DNA of 64,000 bases from Castor canadensis. Its lineage: Eukaryota > Chordata > Mammalia > Rodentia > Castoridae. Position numbers and translations under genes: made by a program. Under the pieces are notes generated by a model. The model worked only from the letters and a program-made list of their open reading frames with translations, made no database searches and was not told where the DNA came from. How positions within the stretch are numbered: position 1 is the stretch's first letter; every line of letters begins with the position of its first letter. Location: contig NC_133399.1 of the NCBI RefSeq assembly GCF_047511655.1, forward strand, positions 2,793,333 to 2,857,332, read 5' to 3'. Below are positions 11,870-23,992 of the stretch, piece after piece.

Positions 11870-12938
11870 CTAACCCCACACTCTTCTTGCTTTTAATGTT
11901 TCTGTTGAGAAGTCTGCTGTGATTTTGATGGGTTTACCTTTGCATGTTACTTGTTTTTTCTCTCTTACAGCCTTCAATATTCTTTCCCTAGTTTCTGAAC
12001 TTGTTGTTTTAATGATGATATGTCGTGGGGTAGTTCTATTTTGACCTGGTTTGTTTGGTGTCTTGGAGGCCTCTTGCATCTGTATGGGAATATCTTTCTC
12101 TAGATTTGGGAAATTTTCCGTTATTATTTTGTTGAATATATTATACATTCCCTTCACTTGCACCTCTTCTCCTTCTTCGATGCCCATGATTCTCAAGTTT
12201 GGTCTTTTGATGGACTCGGTGGGTTCTTGCATTTTCTTTTCACAGGTCTTGAGTTGTTTAATTAATAGATCTTCAGTTTTTCCTTTAATTACCATTTCAT
12301 CTTCAAGTTCTGAGATTCTGTCTTCTGTTTGTTCTATTCTGCTGGATTGGCCTTCCGTTTTGTTTTGCAGTTCTGTTTCATTCTTTTTTCTGAGGTTTTC
12401 CATATCCTGGCAGTTTTCTTTAATGTTGTCTATTTTTGTCCTGAGTTCATTTATCCATTTATTCATTGTGTTCTCTCTTTCACTTTGGTGTTTATACAGT
12501 GCTTCTATGGTTTCCTTTATTTCTTCTTTTGCTTTTTCAAATTCTCTATTTTTGTTGTCTTGGAATTTCTTGAGTGTCTCCTGTACATTTTGGTTGACCC
12601 TATCCAGTATCATCTCTATAAAATTCTCATTGAGTACTTGTAGTATGTCTTCTTTTAAATTATTCTTCCTTGTATGCACATATGAATAATAAAAGAAAAA
12701 TGAAAAAAAAATTATTCTTGTGGGCTTCATTGGGTCCTTTGGCATAGTTTATCTTCATTTTGTTGGAGTCTGGATCTGAGTACCTGTTTTCTTCATTCCC
12801 CTCTGGTTTCTGTAGTAATTTTTTGCTGTGGGGAGACTGGTTTCCCTGTTTTTTCTGTCTTCCCATCATTGTCTTTGGTTTTGTTATTGTCCCTGTACTG
12901 TGTGCAATTAAGTATTTTCTAGCTTGTAATAATAACAA
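11870..12938 (-). pseudogene. L1 ORF1 (RNA-binding protein), split by micro-insertion
   Basis: ORF1p forms trimers that coat L1 RNA. The N-terminus starts at 12938-12936 (MLLLQARKYLIAHSTG). A heptad-rich coiled coil covers about 12600-12250, including SRIEQTEDRISELEDEMV. An RRM-like part (IMGIEEGEEVQVKGMYNIFN) and a C-terminal part (RTTPRHIIIKTTSSETRERI) follow. The frame is shifted at 12668-12708 by a 41-bp insertion that is itself an L1 3' end; without it the N- and C-terminal parts would be close to one frame. The intact layout is seen in the related copy at 53317-52376. Confidence 0.9.
12657..12719 (+). mobile_element. Extremely truncated L1 insertion (41 bp) inside L1 ORF1
   Basis: The 11-bp sequence aaattattctt occurs at 12657-12667 and again at 12709-12719. 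Between them (12668-12708) is the last part of the L1 3' UTR (ccttgtatgcacatatgaat ...) followed by an A-rich tail, in plus orientation and so antisense to its host. The related L1 at 53090 has a single uninterrupted copy of the target sequence. This is a target-primed insertion in which only about 28 non-tail bases were copied. Confidence 0.9.
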
Positions 12939-12949
12939 TGGTAATATTT

Positions 12950-14414
12950 AGAATGGAAGGGTGAGCTGAGATGTAAAGCAAGAATTTAAAGAAATGGGAA
13001 AAACAAATACACAGACTGGAGGGAGAAAACAGAACAAGGTGTCAGACAAGAAGATTTCAATGGTATAAACAGGGAGCTTTAGTGTACTAATCGACTGTAA
13101 GCTGAACAGACATTAGAGAGACAGAGAGAGGATTGAAAATCAAAAATAAAAAAGTAAAGGTAAGAATAAAAATAAAAAATAAGTAAATGAAAGAAAAATC
13201 TATTTATAAAAGTGTATTAAAATAAAATGAAAAAATAGAAAATTTAAAAAAACCAAAAAAACCAAAAAACCTCCATGTTCAAATGCAGTGAAGTCTCAGT
13301 CTCCAATCCTGGAGATGTTTGCCTCAGCTGTTGTTCTGTAGTTGTCTCATCAAAGGGGATGCATAATGAAGAACAAAACTACACACACATGCACAAAAAA
13401 ACCCCATTAAGTGTCCCAAGTTCAAATGCAATACAGTTTCAGTAAGTTTTTCAGCTTGCAGGTGTAATTCGGTTGTTCTCTCATCAAAGGTAGCTAGACA
13501 AAGAAAAAAAAAGAGTCTGGAGACAGCTTTGAGAATGGTATCTGAAACTGTGGCTTGCCTGCCTGCTGCTGTCAGCCTGCTGTTGCTGGAGGCGTTATTT
13601 ATGCAGATCTCTGGGGTGAGCTTAGCACTCACCTGGCCCCGCAGGCTTTGTTTGCTCAGATTTCTCCTGGGCAGGAGCCTCTGCTACAAGCTTTCCCCTT
13701 TCCAAGCACTGGGAAAGGTGACACTGCACCCACGTTCTCAGGCCTGCATGTTTATTTACAGTTCATGTGGTAGGTGGGTCTTCCCCCCTCTCCTGTGAAG
13801 TTCTCCTCCCACCTCCGCTTTCACAAGCTTTCCTGCTCCTGATTACTGGGCAGTGCTGCTGCTCCTGCCAGCTGCCATGTTTGTTTACGGTTCACGTGGG
13901 AAGTGGGTCTTCCATCCTCTCCTGTGGAGTTTTCCTCCCTCCACCACTCTTACCAGCTTTCCTGCTCCTGGTTGCTGGGCACGTGCCCCCACTCCCGCCA
14001 GAGGCTCTCCAGCCTGCCTGGCTTGTTTATTTACAGTCCCGGGAAGGATTCCCTTCCCCCAATCTTCAGCACTCAGTGCACCCCACCCTCTTTCCCACGT
14101 GTCCTTATTGCTCTTATTGCTTATTACTCAGTTTCTCTTTTTTTCCCTGGGTGGAGGTCAGTCTGTCCAGGGGGCTATGCTGCTTTGGCCCAGGCTTGTC
14201 TGTGGGAGTACTGCAGTACTGCAAAGCTCACCTGGTCCGCGTCTTCCCAAGCTGTCTGGGCACCAGTGACTGCTCTCTGAAACCCTTAAGTAGAGAAGGT
14301 TTCTGGCTCTGTTATGGTGGCAGTAACGGCGTGCTGGAATCATGTGTGGGTTTGCACCAAGACTGGCATCCTGAAAGGTGGGTATCCGGGTTGGGTGTCA
14401 GGGTGTGAGGGTCG
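12950..14414 (-). promoter_or_regulatory. L1 5' UTR / internal promoter region
   Basis: Non-coding leader of the full-length element. The stretch 13280-14270 matches the leader of the copy at 53640-54650, but the outermost part (about 14270-14414) does not match the outermost part of that copy (54655-54863), so the two carry different 5' termini. Frames in this region that look open on the plus strand are antisense and lack coding support. Confidence 0.75.
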
Positions 14415-14433
14415 GTGTTGTGTTTTTAAATTA
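14415..14433. repeat. Target-site duplication, right copy, of full-length L1
   Basis: ggtgttgtgtttttaaatt, pairing with 7261-7277. It fixes the 5' end of the L1 at about 14414. Confidence 0.85.
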
Positions 14434-15612
14434 GTTCTTGTTTTTATGATTTCTATGTAAGAAAATATTGGATGTCAGCATTGAAAGACAGTGTTCTGAA
14501 ACGTTGCAACAATTCCTTGGTAATTCCAGGCTTCCTTGCTGCTTTAGAAGGATTTACTGTGTGAGGAGTGATGTCATCAGTGGTCAAAAGTATTAAAAAG
14601 TAAAAATATACAAAATAAAAAACCACCTGCAATATGAAAAAGATGTACATTTGTTTTCATGTACTATAATATCTTTTAAATTGCATCTGTTATTTAAAAA
14701 TGTGTATTTTAATCTCTATGGGAGTTTTAACCTCTCTTGGAGGTTTTCCAGCTATGCCTTTCTGTTTATTTCTAGTTGTATTGCAACGTGATCTTCAATC
14801 CTGCCTTGTTCCTCTCCCTCCTACCAAATTCCTAATTTTGGACATCAATCCACTTCCAGTATCTTTGCCTCTCTTTTTCACTGTTTCTTTTCTGTCAAGA
14901 GTTCTCCATGGAACACCATGTAGCGAATTCTCAGTGTATGTGGTTGTGTTTGATAAATTGCATTCAGGCTGTGTTTAATTTAGTCCAATGGGTTGTCTCT
15001 CTATGACTTTAGGAAGGTGACTTGTGAACATTGAGCAAACATATGGTGTGCCTGGTATCATTTTTGAACCAATGCTCAGAAATTGTATGAAGTGTACTGA
15101 GTGGTGTTAGAATTGAATTGTATGACAGCCAGTTGGTGTTTTAATGTTGGTTGTTGTTAACAGCACTATGTATTTGTTGTCAGAAATGATACTGAAGAAA
15201 TTCAACACAAGTTATAACATTCAGGCTCTTTGTTGAATGTTTGGTAATGTTACCAGAGTGTCCATTCTTGGTGCCTATGTGTTGTGTGAGAGGAGCTCAG
15301 GGAAGACACAGAAGTAAAGTCAGAGTGACACTAAGTTCATCATGGAAAGAATATATTTTGGAGAGATTTCATAGGTAGCAGTTAGGTATAACCATGTGGT
15401 TATACAAAGAAAACCTAACATAGAGGAAGAGATCACAAGTTTGAGAAAAAGCATTGTAATTAAAACTTCCCAACTCACATTGAACAATGACTGAAATGCC
15501 CTAATAAGGTCCCAAGAAGTCAGCAGATGATTTTGAGTATCCCCTTCACCTTGAGGTGGGTGTATGACAACAGTTCCTGGAGCAACAGATGTTTACCTAA
15601 AAACAGTCAAGA
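14434..15612. other. Intergenic, with a scrap of KRAB-ZNF upstream sequence
   Basis: Around 14815-14950 the text (accaaattcctaattttgga, atcaatccacttccagtatc, ttctccatgg, gaattctcagtg) resembles 29575-29720 and, less clearly, 37230-37380, which lie upstream of other exon-1 copies. No ATG-GT exon-1 site is seen here. The rest is unassigned. Confidence 0.45.
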
Positions 15613-15800
15613 GCCAGGTACCAGTGGCTCATGCCTGTAATCCTGGCTATTCAGGAGGCAGAAGTCAGGATGATTGCACTTTGAAGCCAGCCCAGGCAAA
15701 TAGTTCATAAGACCCTTTCTCTAAAAATCCTTCAGAAAATTAGGGCTGGTGGAGTGGCTCAAGGTGAAGGCCTGAGTTCAAGTGCTAGTACTGCCAAAGT
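15613..15800 (+). repeat. Dimeric SINE
   Basis: Plus copy: ccagtggctcatgcctgtaa, then gccagcccaggcaaatagtt, then ggctggtggagtggctcaag and a shortened ID-like end. One of the better preserved copies. Confidence 0.85.
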
Positions 15801-16821
15801 CAAACAAATAAACAAAACATTCAAGCCCATAAACCATATCCCTAATCATGGGCAGGACAGAAAATATTTCATATATTTTGATTATATAAAGTTACCCTGT
15901 CCTTGTTCCACTCTCAGAAGAATTTACTTTTAAGGGGCGTAAAAGGGGATTGCTGCTCTGTAAATTATGAATAGTTTAAATTTAGTACAAAGTTTTCATG
16001 GTGTATTGATTTGTCACCTGAACTTTTATAGATGTTTGCTTATTGTGCTTTTTGCCAACATTAGGAGTTTTCTAATTTATTACACTTGACCTTTTAGCAT
16101 TAAACATATGTATTCTGTCACATGCCCTGTACTGGTGACTTCCAGTGTTGAGTGTTTTTCCTACTTGTTTCTTCATGTTATTTAAAATTGGACCTCTCTC
16201 TTTTTCTCACACCCTAACTCACCTCTCCTGCTCTGTCTGTCATCCTCCTTTAGCTGTTTCATTGTTCTACAGAAGTGGTGTTCTGCTTTTCATTTGAAGC
16301 CCACTTGTTCATAATAAATTTAGCAAAATGATATAATGAGTATAAAGCTGTGTTTCTGCAGTCAATACTAAAGTCCTATATTTATGTATATATTTATTTA
16401 CTTTTGTTGGTACAATGACATGAACACAAAGCCTTGTGATTAGTAGGTAAGCATTATACCAATTGACACACTGTCTCCCTGCAGTCCTTTATTAAAGTAA
16501 TTAATGATCTTATCACATTTTCTTTCCACTCAGGATATCAAGTGTTTTTAAAATGTGTGGTTAAGTTATTTCCTGAACATATAAAAATCCTTTTACAAGT
16601 AAGGTAAATGCATTTCAAATAACAATCTGCACCTTCTTGGCAGTGCAGGTACACTATTAAGTTTCCCCCTCTTTATCCACACCTGATATGGAACTTTTAA
16701 AATCTTTTTCATATCACAAGCTAGCATCATCTGGTGTATAGCTGACATTGCAATGACTTTGATTAAATGTTTTCTGTGAGTGCAAGAAGGGAAGAAGAAA
16801 GTAAAGATTTTTTTTGCACCC
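15801..16821. other. Intergenic, with KRAB-ZNF intron-like scrap
   Basis: About 15975-16065 (aaatttagta, tgatttgtcacctgaacttt, gtttgcttat) is paralogous to about 33880-33970, which lies downstream of the M3 module. A degenerate tRNA-like SINE may lie at 16397-16490. Nothing else was recognised. Confidence 0.45.
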
Positions 16822-17182
16822 TGTTAAGATGAACAAAACGAAGTCATGTTGTACCTGGACACCTTACCCCTTGCAGGAGACTTATTAAAAACTCTCCACC
16901 CAGCCCTAAAGAAAAAGAGACATCCACCTTAAGCCATGATCCACCTGTAAGCCATTATCTCAGTGGGGTCAGAGGGTCATTGAGGATTATCCCATCCAGT
17001 GACCTTCTTGGGTCTTCTCTACCTACCTCCTTTATCTACCCCCAGTCTGTAAGCCACAGTGGGCTTCAGCTTTCTTGCTGGGTTCCCCCTCCTCAGGGCC
17101 ACTTCTCCACAATAAACCCTGTGCTGGCATATGAGGCATCTTCTGCCTATCCATTGCACCCTGATTTTTCATTTCTTGTATA
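16822..17182 (+). repeat. 5' LTR of the non-coding element
   Basis: Starts TGTTAAGATG, has a polyadenylation signal AATAAA at 17111-17116 and ends about 66 bases later. Its U3 (cacccagccctaaagaa, ttaagccat, gtcagagggt) matches the minus-strand LTR at 26700-27131, which supports a common family. Confidence 0.6.
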
Positions 17183-17201
17183 TGGATGCTAAAACCTGAG
17201 G

Positions 17202-18738
17202 CAGTTGTGTAGGTTCAACTCCCAGCTCTGCACTCTCTCAAGCCCTGGATAGCAGCAGCTCTTCCCAGATTCCCTCTCAGAACTTCAGCATAGCCTGAAG
17301 TCTTCCTCCCTCATCCCTGCTGTCTCCACCCCCTTTTTTTGTTGCTTTCCCACCATTTAATTTTTTTCATGGCTCCACCAGTGGCCATCTCCCCAATTGC
17401 TGGGCCTCCACCCAACACTGACCTTCAAATTTTGGCATGTTTTCCCATCCATTCAGGTGTCTCTGGCCACCAATTGGGTGGATTCACCTGCTGTTTTCTG
17501 GGGACACCTAGAAAATATCCACGTGCAGGCACAAATAGGCTAGCAGTCGGCAGTGAGCACACTACTGACCTCTCGATCTCACTCTAGGTCCCACAGGAAT
17601 TGTCCCAGTATTGGACCTCAAAACCCATGGACATTGTCTCAATTTTGGAACTTTGGATGCACTGGAACTTTCTCGATTTCTCACCTTCTATTTCCAATCC
17701 ACAAAAATGGGTCAAAATCATCCTAGGCCCTGAGGGGCAGTCCATTGGCATGTCTCCTTCAAAACCTTCAGACTCTGCAGTTCACAAAGACCATTAAACA
17801 CAGATGGCTAATTTTATATTGTAAAAGGATTTGGCCCCTATATAGATTAGGCAATAATAACCATTGACCCAAACAGGTCACTTTCTTCTTCCAAATTCAT
17901 CACAATCTCAAAAACTTCCAGTGATATGGGACATGGTCCAAGGTTTCCCTATATCCAGAACTCTGTTTATCTATGCTTCAGATTCTCCCTTTCCTTGTTC
18001 TCCTCCTAAACAAAAATACTTCCACCCCCGTGTTTTTCTGTCTTCCATTGAAAACCACCTTCTCTGAGTTCAACTCATCTTTATGTCCTCCTTTCCAGTT
18101 TCCTCAACTCACAAGATATAAAAAATATTTAACTATGCAACTTTTTTCTCTGCATCTTTCTCAGCCATCTGGAGGTTACTTTTACACTTCATACTCTATA
18201 GCTTGCACGTGTCTGCTCTCCCAGATTGCCATTTATGTGAGGACAAAAAAGAAAGAAAGGGCCAAGGAGAAATGGAAAGAATTGTCCTGGTCAAGTCAAA
18301 CTGTCATTTCTTTCAGCCTCATGAGTGACTCACATTGTCCCAGTGACTCAAACATGAAATCAATTTCAAATCTGAATGACATGTAGCTGATAATTGGAGC
18401 TACTTTTCTGTCCTGACCTCTTCAGCTTCCATCTAAAACTATGCCTCTAAATGTGCCTAAATGCTTCAACAGCTTTTCTCCTTTAAATCTTGCTTTGGAG
18501 AAGGGCTGATTTACCACTGCAGATGTGTCAAGACCAGGAGAGGGAACAGGCCATAAGCAGGTTGCTGCAGGTGGTGACCTTGGGGTGGTCTGTTCATTCT
18601 CCTTGCCAAGGCACTATATGATCTGGATTATGGACCCAAGCCCTCAGTCTCACTTGCACACAGGCTGGAGGGACAAAATACAGAATTTCGATTCTATGTC
18701 TAAAAATGGGCCATGTATTTAAATTTAAAATCTCAGTT
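17202..18738 (+). other. Internal non-coding region of LTR element
   Basis: Between the 5' LTR and the nested L1. C/T-rich near 17220-17360. Open frames are short and show no retroviral motifs. Its membership of the LTR element is inferred from position. Confidence 0.4.
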
Positions 18739-20193
18739 TTACTGGTTAGCAGTCTGCAAAAAACTGAAACTAGATCCATGTATATCACCCTATACCAAGA
18801 TTAACTCAAAATGGATCAAGGATCTTAATATCAGACCACAAACTCTAAAGTTGATGCTGGAAAGAGTAGGAAATACTCTGGAATTAGTAGGTATAGGCAA
18901 GAACTTTCTCAACAAAACCCTAGCAGCACAGCAACTAAGAGATAGCATAGATAAATGGGACCTCATAAAACTTCTGTTTTTCTGTTCATCAAAAGAATTG
19001 TCTCTAAACTGAAGAGAACACCCACAGAGTGGGAGAAAATATTTGCCAGCTACACATCAGACAAAGGACTGATAACCAGATATACAGGGAACTTAAAAAA
19101 CTAAATTCTCCCAAAACTCATGAACCAATAAAGAAATGGGCAAGTTAACTAAACAGAACTTTCTCAAAAGAAGAAATTCAAATGGCCAAAAAACACCATC
19201 TCTAGCAATAAAGGAAATGCAAATTAAAACCACGCTAAGATTCCACCTCACCCCTGTTAGAATAGCCATCATCAGCAACACCACGAACAACAGGTGTTGG
19301 TGAGGATGCGGGGAAAAAGGAACCCTCTTACACTGTTGTTGGGAATGTAAACTAGTACTTAAAACACTAAACATTGATCTACCATTTGATCCAGCAATAC
19401 CTCTCTTGGGGATATACCCAAAAGACTGTGACACAGGTTACTCCAGAGGCACCTGCACACCCATGTTTATTGCAGCACTATTCACAATAGCCAAGTTATG
19501 GAAACAGCCAAGATGCCCCACCACTGATGAATGGATTAAGAAAATGTGGTATCTATACACAATGGAATTTTATGCAGCCATGAAGAAGAATGAAATGTTA
19601 TTCGCTGGTAAATGGATGGAATTGGAGAACATCATTCTGAGTGATGTTAGCCTGGCCCAAAAGACCAAAAATCGTATGTTCTCTCTCATATGTGGACATT
19701 AGATCAAGGGCAAACACAACAATGGGATTGGACTTTGAGCACGTGATAAAAGCAAGAGCACACAAGGGAGGGGTGAGGATAGGTAAGACACCTAAAAAAC
19801 TAGCTAGCATTTGTTGCCCTTAACGCAGAGAAACTAAAGCAGATACCTTAAAGCAACTGAGGCCAATAGGAAAAGGGGACCAGGAACTAGAGAAAAGGTG
19901 AGATCAAAAAGAATTAACCTAGAAGGCAACACACATGTACAGGAAATTAATGTGAGTCAACTCCCTGTATAGCTAACCTTATGTGAACCAGGAACACTTG
20001 TTCCTTCCTATTATTGCCTATACTCTCTCTTCAACAAAATTAGAAATAAGGGCAAAATTGTTTCTGCTGGGTTTTGAGGGGGTGGGGGGAGAGGGAGGGG
20101 GTGGAGTGGGTGGTAAGGGATGGGGTGGGGGCAGGGGGGAGAAATGACCCAAGCCTTGTATGCACATATGAAAAATAAAGCAATTAAAAAAAA
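18739..20193 (+). mobile_element. 5'-truncated LINE-1 (3' end)
   Basis: Begins at actggttagcagtctgc, which corresponds to the minus-strand position near 8785 in the full-length L1, and runs through the end of ORF2 (SLICGH-stop near 19700), the G-rich 3' UTR tract at about 20078-20142 and a short A-rich tail. Two internal deletions relative to the full-length copy are visible, near 19190 and 19350. Imperfect target-site duplications around aaaatctcagtttt and aaaatctgtttt flank it. Confidence 0.9.
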
Positions 20194-21855
20194 TCTGTTT
20201 TCTATGTTATGGCATTTGCTAAAAGGCAAAAGGACAGCCTTCCTGAGTTCTGCTATGGATTCAATAAGAGGCATTGGGAGTTTTTTTACTAGGCACCTTG
20301 CCTAAAATTAAGTCTTCAGAAGTTAATTCATTGTAGCCTTTCCATGCTTTCTATCAGCAGTTTCAATGGAGTTGTAATAATTTTAACCACACAGTCTGCC
20401 CTTTTTTCAGCCTGTCATACAAATTCTAATTTAAAAGCATTTAATATGAAATAAATGTGTTCCTGGTATTAGCCTAGACATTTCTGGCTAAAAAAAACAT
20501 TTAATATGAAATAAGAAGATGGATTTGTGCATCCTATATCTTTTGTCCATCCAAGTATATGGGATGCCAATCCTACACCCAAGACTGGGCTCCCTAAATT
20601 TACTTTAAACGTTTGCTAATAACAAATATACTGTAGCTCAAGGAAAACTACTATTAGAGATTATTTTTTAAAAAACCAAGTAGTAAATGTAAAGACTTCA
20701 ATATCTTTGAGAGCACTCAAAATTAATGTAGTTTTGTGTGTCATTGGGTGAATTTTGTGTATGTCTGTTCTATTATTAATCTATTAGATACAAAAATCTG
20801 ATAGCTGTGGTACCAGTCTTATTGGTGACTATGACTGACTCAAAACACTTTCCTAGAATTGATTCTTGCTTTAGTTATCAAGCTGCCCAAAATGAGTCCT
20901 AAAAGAACAGACTGGGACACATCTCAATTTGCTCCTAAAAATTTTAAAATAACTGATCATTGTACTTGTGGCCACTTAGTTAATTTTTCCATGTTTGAGC
21001 TCTATGCCTGCTTAAATTGACATTTATGGTATGTGTAATTTAAAACTTTCCTGCATATGCATGTCTTTGTACATCTTTAGGATAATTCTTATTATAGGGT
21101 TAATGCCAAGAGATGAAAGTCTTCTGTTCTCCTCTCCCCCACCTCTTCTGTTGCTATTTATAAGAAAAATCAGTTTTTCAAAGTTTTATGTCAATCAGGT
21201 CTAACTAAAATGCAGGCATTATTTTGTGGACAGTAACCTCAATGTATTTCATTTTGTCATGAGCACAATTTACATTCAATTCTTTTATCTTTACATCTAT
21301 TAACAAAAGTGTCTTTAAGTTACATATAAATAAACAGTTCAAAATTGCCTTTCTTCATGGGTCTGCATAGTAAAAATACAAGGCTAATTGGAAAAATAAT
21401 TTTGTTTAAATTTAAAATTCTTATAAAAGTCATTTTAAAAACATAAGTTGCAAAGTCAGCAAATCAACAAGTAGAAAGGATATAGAAAGGTATTGAGCAA
21501 GTATTTTGGGGGAAAAGTTGAAGGGAAAAAGAAAGTAAAGTTGACTATAATCTAAGAGTTGCTTAAAAGATTTTCCAGGGTCATGTTAAACTAAACCTGA
21601 TTCTTTATGTCCTTAAATATCAAGGCTATCTTAATCTTGTTCTGCCCTGAGTAAGAACTGTAAAAAATGGTTATACAAAAAGGTTTTTATCAATGCAAAT
21701 ATTTGTGTTTTCTGTTGATCTTGTGAAGCTTTTAAACAATACTAAATCAGAGTTTGGTTAAGTATTTGCTCATTTCAAGTTCTATTAAATGACCACCTTA
21801 TATCATGTTCCGTGTCTAAATTTTATCTAAATATTGTACAAACATTTGCAAAGTT
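20194..21855 (+). other. Internal non-coding region of LTR element
   Basis: AT-rich sequence without recognisable coding potential between the two nested L1 copies; assigned to the LTR element by position only. Confidence 0.35.
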
Positions 21856-21870
21856 AAAAGTGTCAGTTTA

Positions 21871-22341
21871 AATGGGATTGGACTTTGAGCACATGATAAA
21901 AGTGAGAGCACACAAGGGAGGGGTGAGGATAGGTAAGACACCTAAAAACCTAGCTAGCATTTGTTGCCCTTAACGCAGAGAAACTAAAGCAGATACCTTA
22001 AAAGCAACTGAGGCCAATAGGAAAAGGGGACCAGGAACTAGAGAAAAGGTTAGATCAAAAAGAATTAACCTAGAAGGTAACACATACGCACAGGAAATCA
22101 ATGTGAGTCAATGCCCTGTATAGCTATCCTTATCTCAACCAGCAAAAACCCTTGTTCCTTCCTATTATTGCCTATACTCTCTCTTCAACAAAATTAGAAA
22201 TAAGGGCAAAATAGTTTCTGCTGGGTATTGAGGGGGTAGGGGGGAGAGGGAGGGGGCGGAGTGGGTGGTAAGGAAGGGGGTGGGGTCAGAGGGGAGAACT
22301 GACCCAAGCCTTGTATGCACATATGAATAATAAAAGAAAAA
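21871..22341 (+). mobile_element. 5'-truncated LINE-1, about 470 bp
   Basis: Contains only the L1 3' UTR, from aatgggattggactttgagc to the A-rich tail. The 15-bp target-site duplication aaaagtgtcagttta is perfect at 21856-21870 and 22342-22356, so this is a clean and relatively young insertion into the LTR element. Confidence 0.95.
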
Positions 22342-22356
22342 AAAAGTGTCAGTTTA

Positions 22357-23229
22357 CCTAAAAGGACCAGCTAAAGCTCTCTTTTATCCAAAAGTGTTAC
22401 ACCTAAATTTTGGTGTATAAAATGATTAATGAAACTCTTGACAGTTGTGCTGTTGTAATCAGTAACACTCAGAAAAATTTTGCCATTTGGGCAATCCTGC
22501 TCTTTAAAGACTGGCCTATTTTTGTAACAGTTATTTGGCTACATATTAGTTATAAAATGCACTTGTGTATTAGAAAATAAGTCTATTTGGATTCACAGGC
22601 ATTGTCCCCCTAACTTGTAAGAGATCAAAAGTTAATGATGTTAGACTTTTGCAAGCTTGGATCCATGTATTCCTACTTGTAACAAGGAACATTTCATGCT
22701 GCTGTTTTAATGCTTTCAGTCATAATTATTTCCCAAAAACTAATGTCTGCAATGGAAATAACTAAATGTTCTCACAATTCCCAGACTACTTTTCAGTACT
22801 TTAATCTCAGTTATTGTAAGTATTCTTATTCTCAGTCTGTGTCCATCTTTGAAGCATTTGCAATAAAACCTAAAGAAAGACTCTACAAGTTACCTCTTTT
22901 TCAGTAGACTTAGCTGACACCTTTGGTGAGACACCCTCCAGGTAACAACTCTAGAACCTCTCTTAGAACAGGGACTAAGATAGTGACCAACCAGGCCACA
23001 CCATGATTGGAACCATTTGCTAAGCATGCCTTTGTCCCCCGGCCCCAGTTCTTTTGTCTTCTTTAACCTACAGCCAGTGTCTGTACCAAATTCCCTTGGT
23101 TTTTCCTTGTCATGCTGATTGCCATTGGTCCATGTGCATTTAACTGCATGTCTCACTTTTTCTCCAAAAGCCTACATTCCTTCACACAGGTTGCCACCCA
23201 AAACCTTGTACAAGAATGCTGTTTTTAAG
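22357..23229 (+). other. Internal non-coding region of LTR element
   Basis: Unrecognised sequence between the second nested L1 and the 3' LTR. The only open frames are short. Confidence 0.35.
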
Positions 23230-23542
23230 TCATTGCTTCTTTATTTCAACCAGACCATGATCGTTCATGATGCCACCAAGAGACTTCTGAAATATGCTGC
23301 CAGTGTCAAACAAAAAAAAAAAAAACAGCTGGGAACAGTGATCTTCTTGGGCTAAGTGGATGCCAGGTGTCCTTCCACTGCTGGGTCCCCTTGTTTATTC
23401 CCATTGTAGCCTTGCCTTCTTCATACACTTTCTCACTTTGTTTCCCAGAGGCTCCAGGCTTTTGTCCACAATAAACCTTGTGCTGGCATTAGAGGTGACT
23501 CCCCACCTATCCATTCTGTGTCATTCTTTCATTTCTACCACA
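23230..23542 (+). repeat. 3' LTR of the non-coding element
   Basis: Shares gatcttcttgggc, ctgggtcccc and cacaataaacc (AATAAA at 23470-23475) with the LTR at 16822 and ends ctaccaca at 23542. Its start is uncertain, and a run of 14 A residues at about 23312 is specific to this copy. Confidence 0.5.
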
Positions 23543-23822
23543 TCCATTTTCCAATTTTATACCATTGTTTTCTTCATGTAATCTAAGTTCATAGCTTCTA
23601 TCATTTTTCTCTTCACTACAGAACTCTGGTTAACAATTTACAGAATTCAGACTCTAGTGGCATATTTGGTGAATTTTATACTAATTTCTTTCTGTTCAGG
23701 CTGCATAATATAAATAATTTTCTCTTCATGCTGATTCTTGCTCTTCTTTCTATAGTCCACAATTGAACACCTATAGTGATGGTTTCATTGAATAAGTTTT
23801 ACACATATCTTCATAACTTCTT
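23543..23822. other. Unassigned intergenic sequence
   Basis: No recognisable gene or repeat. Confidence 0.3.
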
Positions 23823-23992
23823 TTTTTTTTGTGGCACCCAGGGCTTGAACTCAGGGTGTACACCTTGAGTCACTTCACCAACGCTTTATATGTTAGGCAT
23901 TTTAGAGATAGGGTCTCATTGCCCTGGATGGCTTCAAATCACGATCCTCCTAATCTCTGCCTCCGGTGTGAGCCACCAGTGCCAGGCACATC
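23823..23992 (-). repeat. Dimeric SINE, shortened
   Basis: Reverse copy with ggcttgaactcagggtgta, gatagggtctcattgccc and gtgagccaccagtgccaggc. The tRNA-like half has lost bases. Confidence 0.8.

Larger units (their letters stand above)
7278..14414 (-). mobile_element. Full-length LINE-1, degenerate
   Basis: Reading right to left: a 5' UTR of about 1.45 kb (12950-14414), ORF1 (about 12938-11870), a spacer, ORF2 (about 11567-7770), a 3' UTR with a pyrimidine-rich (G-rich in sense) tract at 7321-7392, and a poly(A) tail seen as poly(T) at 7278-7285. The length of about 7.1 kb and the flanking target-site duplications indicate complete reverse transcription. Both ORFs are broken by stops and frameshifts and ORF1 carries a later 41-bp insertion, so it cannot be autonomously active as written. 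Confidence 0.95.
16822..23542 (+). mobile_element. Non-coding LTR retroelement with nested L1s
   Basis: Two related LTRs in the same orientation (16822-17182 and about 23230-23542) enclose about 6 kb that holds no recognisable gag, pol or env frame. Both LTRs have cacaataaacc with gtgctggcat, then cctatccatt and tttcatttct near their ends. Two L1 copies (18739-20193, 21871-22341) were later inserted inside. A weak primer-binding-like site resembling the tRNA-Phe type follows the first LTR at 17183-17201. It may be a non-autonomous class I ERV; this assignment is tentative, and flanking target-site duplications were not found. Confidence 0.5.

Noticed and set aside
12051-12689. Plus-strand frame of about 212 codons
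   Set aside because: It is the antisense of L1 ORF1; the same shadow appears at 52512-53126 in the second copy.
13767-14408. Long plus-strand frames of up to 213 codons
   Set aside because: They lie antisense in the L1 5' UTR, overlap in several phases and have no recognised domain; similar shadows occur at 54112-54980.
18580-18720. Further copy of KRAB-ZNF upstream sequence
   Set aside because: A short match (acccaagccctcag) to about 29595 is too brief, and the flanks do not align.
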